Assembly: GCA_049487715.1 (NCBI GenBank)
Contig: CP150564.1
Span: 310,001-374,000 of the forward strand
Direction of reading: 5' to 3'
Source: Pycnococcus provasolii
Lineage: Eukaryota > Chlorophyta > Pseudoscourfieldiophyceae > Pseudoscourfieldiales
Length of the DNA: 64,000 nucleotides
Numbering within the stretch: position 1 is the first letter of the stretch; the number at the start of each line of letters is the position of its first letter. A program made the position numbers and the translations under genes. Shown in pieces: positions 40,076 through 49,978 of the stretch. The notes beneath the pieces were generated by a model that worked only from the letters and a program-made list of their open reading frames with translations, did no database searches and was not told the DNA's origin.

Positions 40076-41338
40076 TTGAAACAAGGCGAACAAAGGCGCA
40101 TTACATCGTGGCCGATTGATCGCGTCGCCGTGCACCCGGGGGCTGGAGACACCGGCTCGGCTCCGCGTCAGGACCCGCGCTCTGGCTCCGCTGCGCATGC
40201 CGCCGAGCGCAATCTGGGGATCTCGTCGCGGAGTGCACCGTGGGGCGTCACCGCAGTACACGGCAGTCACGACGATACGCACACGCAACGCGCGCGCCAG
40301 CAGGCACTGTCCACCGGCATCCACGCGGCGTCCGTCGCCTGGCTGCTGGCGCAGCTTCCGTCCGCACGCGCCGCAGGCGCGCTTGGCGAAGCCACCGCCG
40401 TCACCGCGCAGGAGCCCATTCAGGCCAGCGGCGCGCGGGCAGGGCCGTTCCTCCGGGGCGACAAGCTCCCGCGGGCGCCGCAGCCCGGGCACTCCGCGGA
40501 CCCCGACGCATACATGCTACTCGAAGCGGGCCGGTGGTGCCAGCAACAATGGCGACCGTCGATTGACGCGTGCGCTGACGACGCTGGCGCACTCCGCCAG
40601 CCGATGTGCGTCGAGCACCTCTCCCTGGCTCGGCCGATCAGCACCAATTGGCGACGCCTGGTTGGCAAAGTCTTCTTCGCCAATCCGCCTTTCAGCGACA
40701 TTGACCATATTTTGTCGCACCTCTGCCAAGCCGTCGCCGCTGACCCGGCCAACACGCGCGGCACCGTCGTACTGCCGGTTCGCCCGACCGAGGCTTGGTG
40801 GCGCCGCTGGGTCAGCCGGCGCAATGCGCCGCTCCGCCCTGTGGGGGCGCCGCTCGCGCCGAAGTCGCTGACGTTCAAGCAGGTCAACCCCACGACCGGC
40901 GCTGCCTACACCTGGAAGTCCATCGAAACGATGCAGCTTTTCCGCATGGGTTGGACACCCACTGAACGTGCTCGCCTCGAGCACGCACCCGACCGTTCCA
41001 GCTCTCGCGCCCAGCCCAGCGAGCCGGCAGCATTCTTCCCTGAGGACGAAGCTGAACCACTCCCGAAGGAGACGCACTTGGATCCTCTGTCCGCGGCGGA
41101 ACTGCTCGCAACCCGACAATCCGCAGCCACCGCACTGCGGGAGTTCGCAGCCGCAGTTTGGGGCTCGGCCAGCACACGCCAGCTGCGGGCATGGGAGCAG
41201 CATAGCCGAGACGCTTTCCCAGCACCAGCGCCAGAGCGCTGGTTCATCCACCCGATGTCGCACCCGCAGGAGAGGCCTCCGAGCGGTTCCCCGCAGAGGC
41301 CTCGACCAGCAAACTTAGAGAGATACGAAGGAAGCTAA
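40076..41338 (+). mobile_element. Remnant of a retroelement ORF with an adenine-methyltransferase-like domain
   Basis: A 420-codon frame. The central part reads RPSIDACADDAGALRQPMCV, then KVFFANPPFSDIDHILSHLC and GTVVLPVRPTEAWW. The sequence DACAD followed about 40 residues later by the NPPF motif is characteristic of Dam-like N6-adenine methyltransferases. In eukaryotic genomes this domain is known chiefly from DIRS-like tyrosine-recombinase retroelements. I find no reverse transcriptase, RNase H or recombinase in the window, so this is a fragment or a domesticated copy. The N-terminal 100 residues (Ala/Arg/Gly-rich) carry no known motif. The neighbouring acidic repeat protein is also unusual, so 38-41.7 kb looks like an accessory island. 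The start codon is uncertain. Confidence 0.6.
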
Positions 41339-41773
41339 CACTTCCTTCTTTCCCCACCCACCGTCCCTTTTCACATTGACCCGTGTCCGCCCAATACATC
41401 GCAGCCGACACCTTCCCGCCCCCGGACTCCCGCGGTCACCCACGAGAGCCCGGGCGGATTCGTCTGCCTGCGGCCGGCACGGTCCCAGCGACGCCAGCGA
41501 CCGTGAGTGCGACTCACGTCCCCTCACGGGGCTGGCGCCCGCTTTCAGCAACCTGTAATATCCAAAAGTAGGAACCGTTGATGCATATGAACGTACCCAG
41601 AACCCCTCCCCACAACCAAGGGCAAGGACGAAGAGGATCGGTTCGAGGAGGACCACAACCAAGTGTTTATTTGATATCTGTCAGTTGTTGTTTTCGGATC
41701 GGATTTCCGGGTTACCAACTAAACCCCTGATTGATTCTCCACCACACAGTTTCCGCCCATCTTTTCGTCGTAC
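41339..41773. other. Gap between the retroelement remnant and PLPBP
   Basis: The first 200 bp resemble the GC-rich, arginine/proline-coding texture of the remnant, and may be its degraded 3' part. The rest is the PLPBP promoter. No gene supported. Confidence 0.4.
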
Positions 41774-41858
41774 ATGGCCTGTTCGTGGCGGCCCATCACG
41801 ACGCGCAGCTGCCTCCTCCGCTTCAGGTCCGCCTTCGCACTACGTGGTAGCCGCCACC

Positions 41859-41891
<33 letters not shown>

Positions 41892-42679
41892 TTCGCAGCA
41901 ACCCTGTGATGGCGGAGGCGGCACCGGCGTCAGCCGTCCCGGACGTGGATGTCGCAGGAAACCTTGGACGCGTGCGCGCCGCCCTCGAGGAGACGCACGC
42001 GACGAAGAGTCTGACGCACACGACGCGGCTTGTTGCGGTAAGCAAAACGAAGCCGGTAGAGTTGCTGCAGGCTGCATACGACGCAGGTCAGCGTGACTTT
42101 GGCGAGAACTACGTGCAGGAGCTCGCGGAGAAGGCGCCGGAGATGCCGCTCGACATACGCTGGCATTTCATCGGTCACCTGCAGAGCAACAAGGCGAAGG
42201 TGCTGTGTGCGATCCCGAACCTTGCGGTGGTGGAGACGGTTGACACCGAGAAGCTCGCTCTCGAGCTGGAGAAGCGCTGGGTCGCGCTGGCTGACGAGCG
42301 CGCGGAGAAGGACCCGAGCTCTAAGGGCAGGGTGCTGAGTGTGTTCATCCAAGTGAACACGAGTGGAGAGGAGAGCAAGAGTGGCGTGGAGCCGCCTGAC
42401 GCTGCACCTCTCGCGGCATTTATCACCGAGAACTGCGCCAACTTGAAGGTTGCTGGGCTGATGACGATTGGCATGCCCGACTACACCGCCACTCCGGAGA
42501 ACTTCGAGTGCCTGAAGAAGTGTCGCAGCGATGTTGCTGAGCGCCTTGGGCTGCCTGACGAGAACGTGCTCGAGTTGTCAATGGGCATGAGCAGCGACTT
42601 CGCGCTTGCGTCGGAGATGGGCAGCACGAACGTTCGCGTGGGCTCGACAATTTTCGGCGCGAGAAACTACAACAAGTAG
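41774..42679 (+). CDS. PLPBP: Pyridoxal phosphate homeostasis protein (YggS/PROSC family)
   Basis: 301 residues. An Arg/Ser-rich leader (residues 1-45) contains a Ser run from a CAG-phase repeat and may be a mitochondrial or plastid signal. The core matches the PLP-binding barrel family: TRLVAVSKTKP (Lys91 binds PLP), FGENYVQEL, IRWHFIGHLQSNKAK, VFIQVNTSGEESKSGV, GLMTIG and ELSMGMSSDFALASEMGSTN ending VRVGSTIFGARNY. These proteins buffer PLP and affect amino-acid balance; they have no established catalytic reaction. An alternative start at MAEAAPAS (residue 46) would give a cytosolic form. Confidence 0.95.
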
Positions 42680-42972
42680 AGAAAGAAAGAAAATATTCTT
42701 TTGTGTTTTTTTTTTCAGATATTACACAACCACTATGTACTAGCTTCAGCTCAGTAGCATAGAGCAGAGAGCAGCAAACCTGTCTCTCTGGTGTTATCTC
42801 TCTCTCATGGTTCGTGCACACACGCGTATGTACCGTACCCGTTCTCCTCTCTCTCTCTCTACCTCACCACACCTCACCTCACCTCACACACCGGCACCGC
42901 CGCTTCCAACAGTGTAATCTTGGCGGCGGCTCTTGTTTTTGTCTCGGACGTTATCTTTTCAGTTATCGGCTT

Positions 42973-43341
42973 TTAGAAGCCGTGCATGATAATGTTGTCC
43001 TTCTTGACGAGTTCGGTTTCGACGAGAAACTGCTGCACGTTCCTCCTCTGGTCACCCTGGATTTGGATCACCTCACCGAGTTCGTCGTCCTGCACGATGG
43101 TTCCGTTGCAGTTGAACTTCTTCCTGAATTCTTTGAGCACCTTCTTGAAGTCGTAGCTTGGATTGAGGCCTTGTACGGTGGTCAGAGACTTGCGTCCATT
43201 CCTCTGCTGCACTCGTATGTGCACTTTGTTGGCGGCCACAGGCGCGCTCCCTCCCGTGGGGTCTTTTTGTTGCTTCGCGTCCTCGAACGCGTCAAAGGCA
43301 CCCGTCAGGCCTCCGATGTTCAGCTCAAGCGAGTCGGTCAT
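42973..43341 (-). CDS. EIF1: Translation initiation factor eIF1 (SUI1)
   Basis: 122 residues in one exon. The SUI1 fold is evident from KVHIRVQQRNGRKSLTTVQGL, then FKKVLKEFRKKFNCNGTI and GEVIQIQGDQRRNVQQFLVE. The basic loop QQRNGRKSLTTVQG is the 40S P-site-facing loop that monitors start-codon selection. Length and C terminus (NIIMHGF) are as expected for plants and animals. It converges on PLPBP. Confidence 0.97.
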   Translation of the reverse strand: MTDSLELNIGGLTGAFDAFEDAKQQKDPTGGSAPVAANKVHIRVQQRNGRKSLTTVQGLNPSYDFKKVLKEFRKKFNCNGTIVQDDELGEVIQIQGDQRRNVQQFLVETELVKKDNIIMHGF

Positions 43342-43995
43342 AAAACAACCGAACTTCTTCCAAAGATAGAAAGCCTAACAAGAGTAAGGCTAGTTATATA
43401 GGAGTGTAGTGAAAACTGAAAACGACTTCCTGAAAAGAAAAGACGCGTGAGACTAATAATGGGACTAATGGCCGAATGGAGGGGAGGGGAGGGGGGAGCA
43501 GTGCGCCGGGGGGAAGAAACCAAAAAAACCAACAGGAAAAAAACAACCCTCAGGTGGGAAAAACCCAGGGAGGGGAAACCAACTTCTGGGGGCTGGCTGC
43601 TTCGTCCTCCAAGGCTCCTTGCAGACAACGCACCTTGGGGAAACCCTAAAAAAAACACCGTAGTCTACTCGTAGTCTACTCGTAGGGTACTTGTATGCGT
43701 TAGGGTTTGGAGTGGGGTTCGGGTTTGGGTTCTTCTTTCGGGAGTAAGGTGAAAGGATTAGGGTTTGGGTTAGGCTGAGGTCCCGACCGACGTTCGGGGA
43801 CGGGTTCCATCCCCTATCGTATGAGTAGTACATACTACCATTCCGTTTCCGGCAAAGAAGGTACAGTCATCCATGGACGACTGACGACATCGGATTCGTC
43901 ACCAACTGGTGTGTCGCGTGAAGAATCAACGAACACAACCATAAATATCGCTTTTTGAGCAATAGTGTTTACCACAGCACTTTATAATAACCGCA
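43342..43995. promoter_or_regulatory. Divergent promoter, eIF1 and EamA transporter
   Basis: 654 bp without a supported gene. At 43700-43775 there are repeats of GTTAGGGTTTGG, GGGGTTCGGGTTTGGG and ATTAGGGTTTGGGTTAGG, a degenerate telomere-like array. TAGTCTACTCG is repeated twice at 43662-43683. An A-rich, G-rich leader lies near eIF1. Confidence 0.55.
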
Positions 43996-45141
43996 ATGGC
44001 TATGATCAAGCACTACCTCTTACTGACCGTAAGCCTACTGAGCGTCTCCACCGCCGCGCTCGTGTTCGTATCCTTCTCTGATGATGGCTCTGACGGGAAA
44101 CCTGAAGGATTCCCGCCACCTCTCGCACTCGCAGCTTGGAGGCTGCAACTCACAACCGTATTTCTCTTGGCGCTGGCGTACAGGGACTACAAAATTATTA
44201 ACGACGATGTCGTGACGAAGTACTCCGCCAACGCGACGAGTACGACAGCCAAGCTTCTGGGAAGTGGAGTCTGCCTTGCCGTGCACTTCGCCGCGTGGGT
44301 CGCAAGCCTGCAAAAAACAAGCATCGCGCACAGCCTGCTCTTCGTGTCCACAACACCCATACTCATCGCCGTCGTCACGGCTGCCAGGCACGTGCGCGCG
44401 TCGTCGTCGATTTCGTGCTCCGCGAGCGTTCGCGCGGAACTCGGCGCAGCCGCGTTGGGTTTCGTCGGCGCGGCGATGCTCGCTATGGACAGGCAGAATG
44501 CGCAGAAGGGCGTCTCACCGAGCTTAAGTGGTGACGCCGCGGCGTTTGTTGGCGCAGTGGCGATGGTGGGATACGTGCTTGTGGGCAGCGAGCTAAGGCA
44601 GTGGCTTCCACTTGGACTGTACGCCACCCCAGTCACGGGAGTTGGCGCAGCCTTGCTGACCGTCGCCACGGCGTGCATGCCCACGTACGGCGGCGGTCCG
44701 GCGATGGCCTTCGCGTGGTTGACGCGAGCAGACTGGCTGTGGCGTGTCGCGTACCTCGCCGTCGGGCCAGGCTTGCTCGGCCACACGGCATTCAACGCGC
44801 TGCTCAAGCACATTTCCCCTCTCGTCATCACGCTCGCGCTCACGCTCGAGCCTGTTGTGGGCACGCTGCTCGGCGCGGCGTTGAGCATGTGCGACGCCCC
44901 ATCTTGGTTCGCTATGTGCGCGGGCGTGGTAATTGTTGGCGCGACGGTCGTGAGCGCCGTCGCGCCTAAGATGCTTGCGAGTGATGGCGATGATGATGCA
45001 GAGAATTCAAAGCGCGTTTCTTCCCGTTCTTCGACGAACTTGGAAGAGGAGGCGGACGAGGACGAGGATGAGGAGACGACGCTCGCATCATCGAGCGAAC
45101 TCGTGCCTCTCGTCCCTATGAATAGGAGTCCTGAGTCCTGA
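43996..45141 (+). CDS. EamA/DMT-family transporter
   Basis: 381 residues with about ten hydrophobic helices in two halves. Motifs: LAAWRLQLTTVFLLALAYRD, KTSIAHSLLFVSTTPILIAV (typical of the fourth helix of drug/metabolite transporters), GDAAAFVGAVAMVGYVLVG, and in the second half LGHTAFNALLKHISPLVITL and LALTLEPVVGTLLGA. This repeat pattern is that of EamA permeases. The substrate cannot be deduced. The C-terminal tail is acidic (EEEADEDEDEE), likely cytosolic. The N-terminal helix could double as a signal anchor. Confidence 0.9.
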   Translation: MAMIKHYLLLTVSLLSVSTAALVFVSFSDDGSDGKPEGFPPPLALAAWRLQLTTVFLLALAYRDYKIINDDVVTKYSANATSTTAKLLGSGVCLAVHFAAWVASLQKTSIAHSLLFVSTTPILIAVVTAARHVRASSSISCSASVRAELGAAALGFVGAAMLAMDRQNAQKGVSPSLSGDAAAFVGAVAMVGYVLVGSELRQWLPLGLYATPVTGVGAALLTVATACMPTYGGGPAMAFAWLTRADWLWRVAYLAVGPGLLGHTAFNALLKHISPLVITLALTLEPVVGTLLGAALSMCDAPSWFAMCAGVVIVGATVVSAVAPKMLASDGDDDAENSKRVSSRSSTNLEEEADEDEDEETTLASSSELVPLVPMNRSPES

Positions 45142-45166
45142 CGCGTGACGCGTGACGCGTGACGAA
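45139..45166 (+). repeat. Tandem 7-mer TGACGCG repeat overlapping a stop codon
   Basis: Three perfect TGACGCG copies plus a TGACGAA variant; the first TGA is the stop codon of the EamA gene. Confidence 0.9.
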
Positions 45167-45688
45167 GAAGAAGGCAGGCACGATCATCTGACTGAATAGT
45201 CTAGTATGTGTACTATTTTATAAACAAGGCAACAGCAGCATGTGTACAGTACACGTAGTCACACAATAAATACGACCAACAACAAAAAAACTTGTACAGT
45301 AATTGTAAAAGTTCCCAAATCATGTACCGGGTCCAGTCACCGTAACCCTAACCCCAAACCCCCCTGGAGCTCAGATTTTTTCACATGAAATGCGAGAATG
45401 AGGGGTGGAAAATGAAACTTCTCCCGCACCGCGTGGTGAGAATCGGTTCAAGAGACTGGTCACTTTTCCACCCCGGGGGGGACCCGAAAACGCTCCGATT
45501 CCCCTCTTCCATCTCGGGCAAAGCACGAACGAAGCAGGCCAAGGCGAATTTAAGTTTAGTTCGTTCACGCGCAAAGCAGGCTGTGTTTTGTGTGTTTTAT
45601 ACCTTTCTTTTGGCAAAACCTTGTTATTCGTCGACGCACTGCGCTGCCTGCCTGGTTCTTCATCGATTGTGCTCACACAACAACAGAC
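45142..45688. promoter_or_regulatory. Upstream region of the RING-CH gene
   Basis: The EamA 3' flank, then CGTAACCCTAACCCCAAACCCCC at 45341, a telomere-like promoter motif, about 340 bp before the ATG at 45689. No gene supported. Confidence 0.45.
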
Positions 45689-46600
45689 ATGTCGGATTCT
45701 CCTCGTGAGGATCAACGGGATCATACCACGTCTTCTCGACATCAACATCAGCAACCTCAATTGAGCAGCAGCAGCAGCGGCACTTACGACGGTGGCAGTC
45801 GACAGACTCGTGACTTGGAGGAGGAGCAGCGCATGATCGTCGTTGTCGGCGGCGGAGGAGGATCGTCGTCAACAGGCAATAATCATAATCATAATCAAAT
45901 GAAGATGATGAAGAAAAAGAGGAGGCAAACAACAAGGAAGAAGATGAACAACAACAACAACAACAACGTCAGCAAAAAACATGACAAAAACAACGGAATC
46001 TTCAAAATCTTCTGTGCGTCCATCTTCTCTTTCTATTTACTCGTCCGGACAGCAACGAACGATTACAGGAGCAGCAACGACAACAACGCCGTGCGGACAG
46101 AAGAGGAGGAGATTGATTGGAAGGACGACGAGGACGAGGAGGTGGTGTGTGGATACTGCCTGTCGCACGATTTCGACGCAGATACGAGTGAGATTATTCG
46201 TCGAGTCCGCCCAGCCAACGTGCTCCGTCGCATCGTCACACTGATTCGCACACAAAGCATTCAAGCTGCAACGAGTGAGAATCTGACGCGCATTTCATCT
46301 CTAACGAATCTCAGCAATCAGGCACGGCTCGTTCGTCCTTGTGCGTGCAAGACACCCGTGCACGTGGGTTGTCTGAATCGCTGGCGATGGCAGAAGTGGC
46401 GGCACTTAGGCCACATCGAGCGGCGCTGCCGCGTGTGTGCTCATCCCTTCGATTTGCGCGTGCTCGAGGAGCCAGGAAGTGAGCCTCACACGCCCACCAC
46501 ACGAGCTCGGCGGCATCGCGTTCGTCGCGCGGCTCGCACGGTCGGCACATACGCTCTTGGGATCTTTGTCGTGTGTTCGCGTACGTGGCTTCGCGCCTGA
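45689..46600 (+). CDS. RING-CH (MARCH-type) E3 ligase-like protein
   Basis: ATG 45689 (MSDSPREDQ) gives 303 residues. Asn/Gln/His-rich, poly-Ser and Lys-rich stretches fill the first 130. A hydrophobic segment (IFCASIFSFYLLVRT) may be a membrane anchor. Cysteine/His ligands follow: VVCGYCLSHDFD, a ~60-residue insertion, RPCACKTPVHVGCLNRWRWQ and CRVCAHPFDL. C-x2-C...C-x-C...H-x2-C...C-x2-C is the RING-CH pattern of membrane-bound ubiquitin ligases. The insertion between the first and second pairs is longer than usual. A C-terminal weakly hydrophobic stretch (VGTYALGIFVVC) could be a second membrane segment. Confidence 0.8.
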   Translation: MSDSPREDQRDHTTSSRHQHQQPQLSSSSSGTYDGGSRQTRDLEEEQRMIVVVGGGGGSSSTGNNHNHNQMKMMKKKRRQTTRKKMNNNNNNNVSKKHDKNNGIFKIFCASIFSFYLLVRTATNDYRSSNDNNAVRTEEEEIDWKDDEDEEVVCGYCLSHDFDADTSEIIRRVRPANVLRRIVTLIRTQSIQAATSENLTRISSLTNLSNQARLVRPCACKTPVHVGCLNRWRWQKWRHLGHIERRCRVCAHPFDLRVLEEPGSEPHTPTTRARRHRVRRAARTVGTYALGIFVVCSRTWLRA

Positions 46601-47107
46601 TATTGAAAACACAAGCACTGGCCATTCATTGTGACCAAGCAAGTTGTGACAAGCAAAACAGAACAACCGGTCAAACCATTCGAAAAGAATAAGAGTACGA
46701 GGAAACCGACGAGCAGTCGTGAGTCATGAGTGGTAAAAAAGGTGAAGGACGATAGGTACATCCTGCATGTAAAACCTTTTTACCGTACATACCAGCCATG
46801 ATCAACATCGTAACGAACCTGTCGCATGAGCCATGGAGGCATGGAGCGATGAGCGATGAGCGATGAGCGTCGTCGTCGCATGCGCAGCGAAGGGTACTCC
46901 GAGTGGTATAAATAGTTCTCTATGGTCAACGACGTGGACTGAAATGTAGTACTAAAGTTTAGTTGGTTGTTGTTGTTGTTGTTGTTGTTGACCAGCTGCT
47001 TTTTTCTCGAAGAAACAAACACACGTCAACGGGAAAGTGAATGCGCACCGTGCTATCGTAATCCTACGAAACCCATTGAGTTCGAAGAAAGAATTCCGCT
47101 GGTACAC
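46601..47107. other. Gap upstream of the CTFxP-repeat gene
   Basis: No gene supported. Contains three GAGCGAT tandem copies at 46844-46864 and a TTG repeat (TTGTTGTTG, 46963-46989) in the probable leader. TATAAATA at about 46908 could be a TATA element for the downstream gene. Confidence 0.45.
46844..46864 (+). repeat. GAGCGAT tandem 7-mer
   Basis: Three perfect copies followed by GAGCGTC, upstream of the CTFxP-repeat gene. Confidence 0.9.
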
Positions 47108-49852
47108 ATGTCTTCGTGGCGCGCGACGATGGCGGCTCAGCCCGGCTCGCCCGCGAACCGTGCGAACCGACGTGACGACGCGACGCACAAAAGACTCATG
47201 GAAATGCAGACAAAGGCGGCGGCCAAAAGCTCACTGGCTCCGTCGGAACAACAACAAACAATGCAACAACAGCCATTCACAAATTCGCCGTTCGTGGAAA
47301 GTCCGCGTACGAAACTCCTAAGAGCGTCCGAAAGTGCCGCGCCGCCGAAGGAAGAAGACGACTTCGACGACAAACATGCCGCGGCTGTCGCCTTGCAGAG
47401 GCTTAAGGAACAGCAGGCCATCAACAGGAAGAAACTTCAGCAGCTGCAGCAACAAGAGCAGGCGCAGCAACCACCACCACCACCACCACCACGACTGCGA
47501 GCCGTCAAAGTCGCCGCCACTTCGCCTCAGAAGAAGAGAGTAGTGCAGAAATCTTACGCGAAACCGCTCGACCGCTCCGACGCGTTCGAAAATCAGCTCG
47601 AACGCGAGGAAAGCGAGCTCGCAAAGTGCACGTTCAAACCGTCGCTCGACGAAACGCCAAAGGCGCAGGAGATACGCGAACGTGTGACAGCTCAGAGGCA
47701 AAGAGACCTTCACGCCGCAGGCATTGCCGCCAAGGAGAAAAGGGAACAACAGACTCGACGCGTGCTGGAAATGCGCAAGGCTGCTGAGCTGAAGAACTGC
47801 ACATTCACGCCGAACGACAACGGCAAGGCCGCGGCGAAGCGGCGCGTCAACCCGGAACGATTCTGGGCAAGGCAGCAGGCACACAAGGAAGAGCACGAGA
47901 AACTTATCACAAGCCTGAAAGATGCACACCACAGCTCAATCACGTCCAAGACGTCGACGAAGAACAGCGAGCAGCAACAGCAACAAGGTTCGCGCTCGCC
48001 GCCACCGGACGAGTTCTACGACTACCTCAACGAGACGCAGACGGCATCCCGCCTGCATGCGCGCAATAGGACAGCGGAGGAGAACCGTGCGCGCGCTGAG
48101 GCACGCTCGACGGATGCCGCCGCGACGACGTGGCGTGGACCGACGGACGTGCACGATGAGGCGGAGGTGTCCGCTGCGACGATGCGCGCGCGCCTCGCAG
48201 CACGGCGTCTCTACGAGGACGCCGAGGCGCGCATGGAGCGCATTGACGCGATGCGAAAGGCGCGTGGCGCGCTTGCCCCCGGGGCTTCGCACGGCGGACT
48301 AGACGAGGACCCAGAGCGCGAGGAACGTCGCGCAACCATGGCGCGAACAGCCGCGCTGAGGCACGTCGACCGTGTCATCGCGTACGCCGCGAGCCGCGCC
48401 AAGTCGGTCCGGGCGCCTCCTCCCGACCTGACGGCTCGCGAGTCACCGCGTGGGTATGACATGAAGCGAGGCGGGAACGACGACGACGCCGACGACGATC
48501 CGGATGCTTCGCTGTGCCTAGCAACGCTTGCCACAATCGGAGAGTGCCTCAGAAGGCTGCACGTGATTCGCAGGTACGATCCTCTCTCCACGTTCGAAGA
48601 ATCACACGGTGACGGTGACGACGAGTCGATCGGCGGCAGTGGCAGCGTCACAAGCAGGAGCAATAGCAGTCATGCAAAATCTCCCGTGGCGCTGGCACGC
48701 ATGCGCAAGGCATGGAGCGGTGAACGCACGCTCGTGCTTAAGGTTGTGCAGCTGCTGCGTGTCGCTTCGCAGGATTTGCTGGATCCAGGCGATGAGGTGC
48801 CCACCGGACTGGGGGGAATTCACCCCGAGGTTCTCGCGATGTTCCTCAGCGCGCTCGACGAGTCCATCCTCGACAACAACATGACGGTGGGATATCAGCT
48901 GTACGAGCAGTGGAATCTTCCCATGAGCCACCCAGATCTGTACGACGTGATCCGACATTGCCGCGCGCTGCGAAGGCGCCATCGCCTGCCCACCACCGGA
49001 AAAGGAAGCGACAGCCCTGCGGCCAAGACGGCTAAGCTGATGCCAGACCCGTCTAAGACGACGTCGCGCAGCTTCCACCCCGAAGCGCGCGCGGCGGCGG
49101 CAAGACGACGCGCGGCGGCCGCGGCGACAATTGCGGCGGAGAGAGAGGAGGAGGAGCTGCGCGACTGTACATTTCGACCTCACATCAACCCGCCGCCCGT
49201 GGGCACCTTCGCTCGTTTGCGCGTCTCGGCCGATCAGCTTTACAGTCGCAATGAGGAGGTGGCGGCGAGGCTGGAGGCGGCGCGACGAACTAGACAAGAG
49301 AGAGAGCTGGACGGGTGCACGTTCGCACCGAAGATCAATGATGGAAGCCGTGTCAAGGCTCGCAAGGAGGCTCTCGCCACGGCGGTTCAGGTTGAGGCGG
49401 GAGCGTCAGATGGCACGCCAGGCGGCTTCGACGCGACGATCGAACGCATGCGCGCGGCACGCGAGGCTCGCGAGGCCAAGGCTAAGCTGCTCGAGCCACG
49501 CTCCTACGCGTGGGGTGAGGGAACGCAGCCTCGGCGCCTTCGTGTGACACAGCCGCGGCCACCGCGGCTTTCCACCGCCACGCGCGAATCTTTCACCACC
49601 GCCACTACTTCCGCCGCAGGAGTCGGAGGAACGGCGTCTAGCCGTCCGGCGCCACGACGTCTTGAAAACGAGTGGGACGATCCTGCGATTGACCCGCTGG
49701 AACTCGTGCAGATGTTCAACGAGCTCAATGCCGAGGCGTATGCGGATCTCTACGAGCCAGGAGAGGACGGTGAGAACTACGCCGAGAATGATCTCGCATT
49801 TCTACTTCGCGCTGATTACGGAGACGCGGGTGCGGCGGAGATGGCGGAGTAA
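47108..49852 (+). CDS. CTFxP-motif repeat protein, coiled-coil, unknown function
   Basis: ATG 47108 (MSSWRATMAAQ) gives 914 residues. Upstream in-frame codons come from a TTG repeat and are unlikely to be coding. Four copies of a short motif occur: LAKCTFKPSLDE, LKNCTFTPND, LRDCTFRPHIN and LDGCTFAPKIN. Each ends an Arg/Glu-rich helix (EREESELAKC, REEEELRDC, RQERELDGC). Between them lie coiled-coil stretches and a folded-looking segment near 500-680 (LCLATLATIGECLRRLHVI, DESILDNNMTVGYQLYEQW). The C terminus is acidic (EPGEDGENYAEND). I know this CTFxPxI wording from uncharacterised protist and algal proteins, some thought to be cytoskeletal, but no function follows from it here. Confidence 0.75.
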   Translation: MSSWRATMAAQPGSPANRANRRDDATHKRLMEMQTKAAAKSSLAPSEQQQTMQQQPFTNSPFVESPRTKLLRASESAAPPKEEDDFDDKHAAAVALQRLKEQQAINRKKLQQLQQQEQAQQPPPPPPPRLRAVKVAATSPQKKRVVQKSYAKPLDRSDAFENQLEREESELAKCTFKPSLDETPKAQEIRERVTAQRQRDLHAAGIAAKEKREQQTRRVLEMRKAAELKNCTFTPNDNGKAAAKRRVNPERFWARQQAHKEEHEKLITSLKDAHHSSITSKTSTKNSEQQQQQGSRSPPPDEFYDYLNETQTASRLHARNRTAEENRARAEARSTDAAATTWRGPTDVHDEAEVSAATMRARLAARRLYEDAEARMERIDAMRKARGALAPGASHGGLDEDPEREERRATMARTAALRHVDRVIAYAASRAKSVRAPPPDLTARESPRGYDMKRGGNDDDADDDPDASLCLATLATIGECLRRLHVIRRYDPLSTFEESHGDGDDESIGGSGSVTSRSNSSHAKSPVALARMRKAWSGERTLVLKVVQLLRVASQDLLDPGDEVPTGLGGIHPEVLAMFLSALDESILDNNMTVGYQLYEQWNLPMSHPDLYDVIRHCRALRRRHRLPTTGKGSDSPAAKTAKLMPDPSKTTSRSFHPEARAAAARRRAAAAATIAAEREEEELRDCTFRPHINPPPVGTFARLRVSADQLYSRNEEVAARLEAARRTRQERELDGCTFAPKINDGSRVKARKEALATAVQVEAGASDGTPGGFDATIERMRAAREAREAKAKLLEPRSYAWGEGTQPRRLRVTQPRPPRLSTATRESFTTATTSAAGVGGTASSRPAPRRLENEWDDPAIDPLELVQMFNELNAEAYADLYEPGEDGENYAENDLAFLLRADYGDAGAAEMAE

Positions 49853-49978
49853 TAAGTAATAACATTCTTGTTAGGCGGGGGCGGCTGCGGAGTAAACTTC
49901 GAGTGGGATGAATTCGAAACCCCGACTACTTTTCTCTGACGGGGACTTTCCAAATTCAAAAAAAGAGATCCGAAAAAA

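Noticed and set aside
40116-40871. Second plus-strand frame in the retroelement region as an independent gene
   Set aside because: Overlaps the frame with the methyltransferase motif and has no domain; Ala/Arg/Pro-rich shadow.
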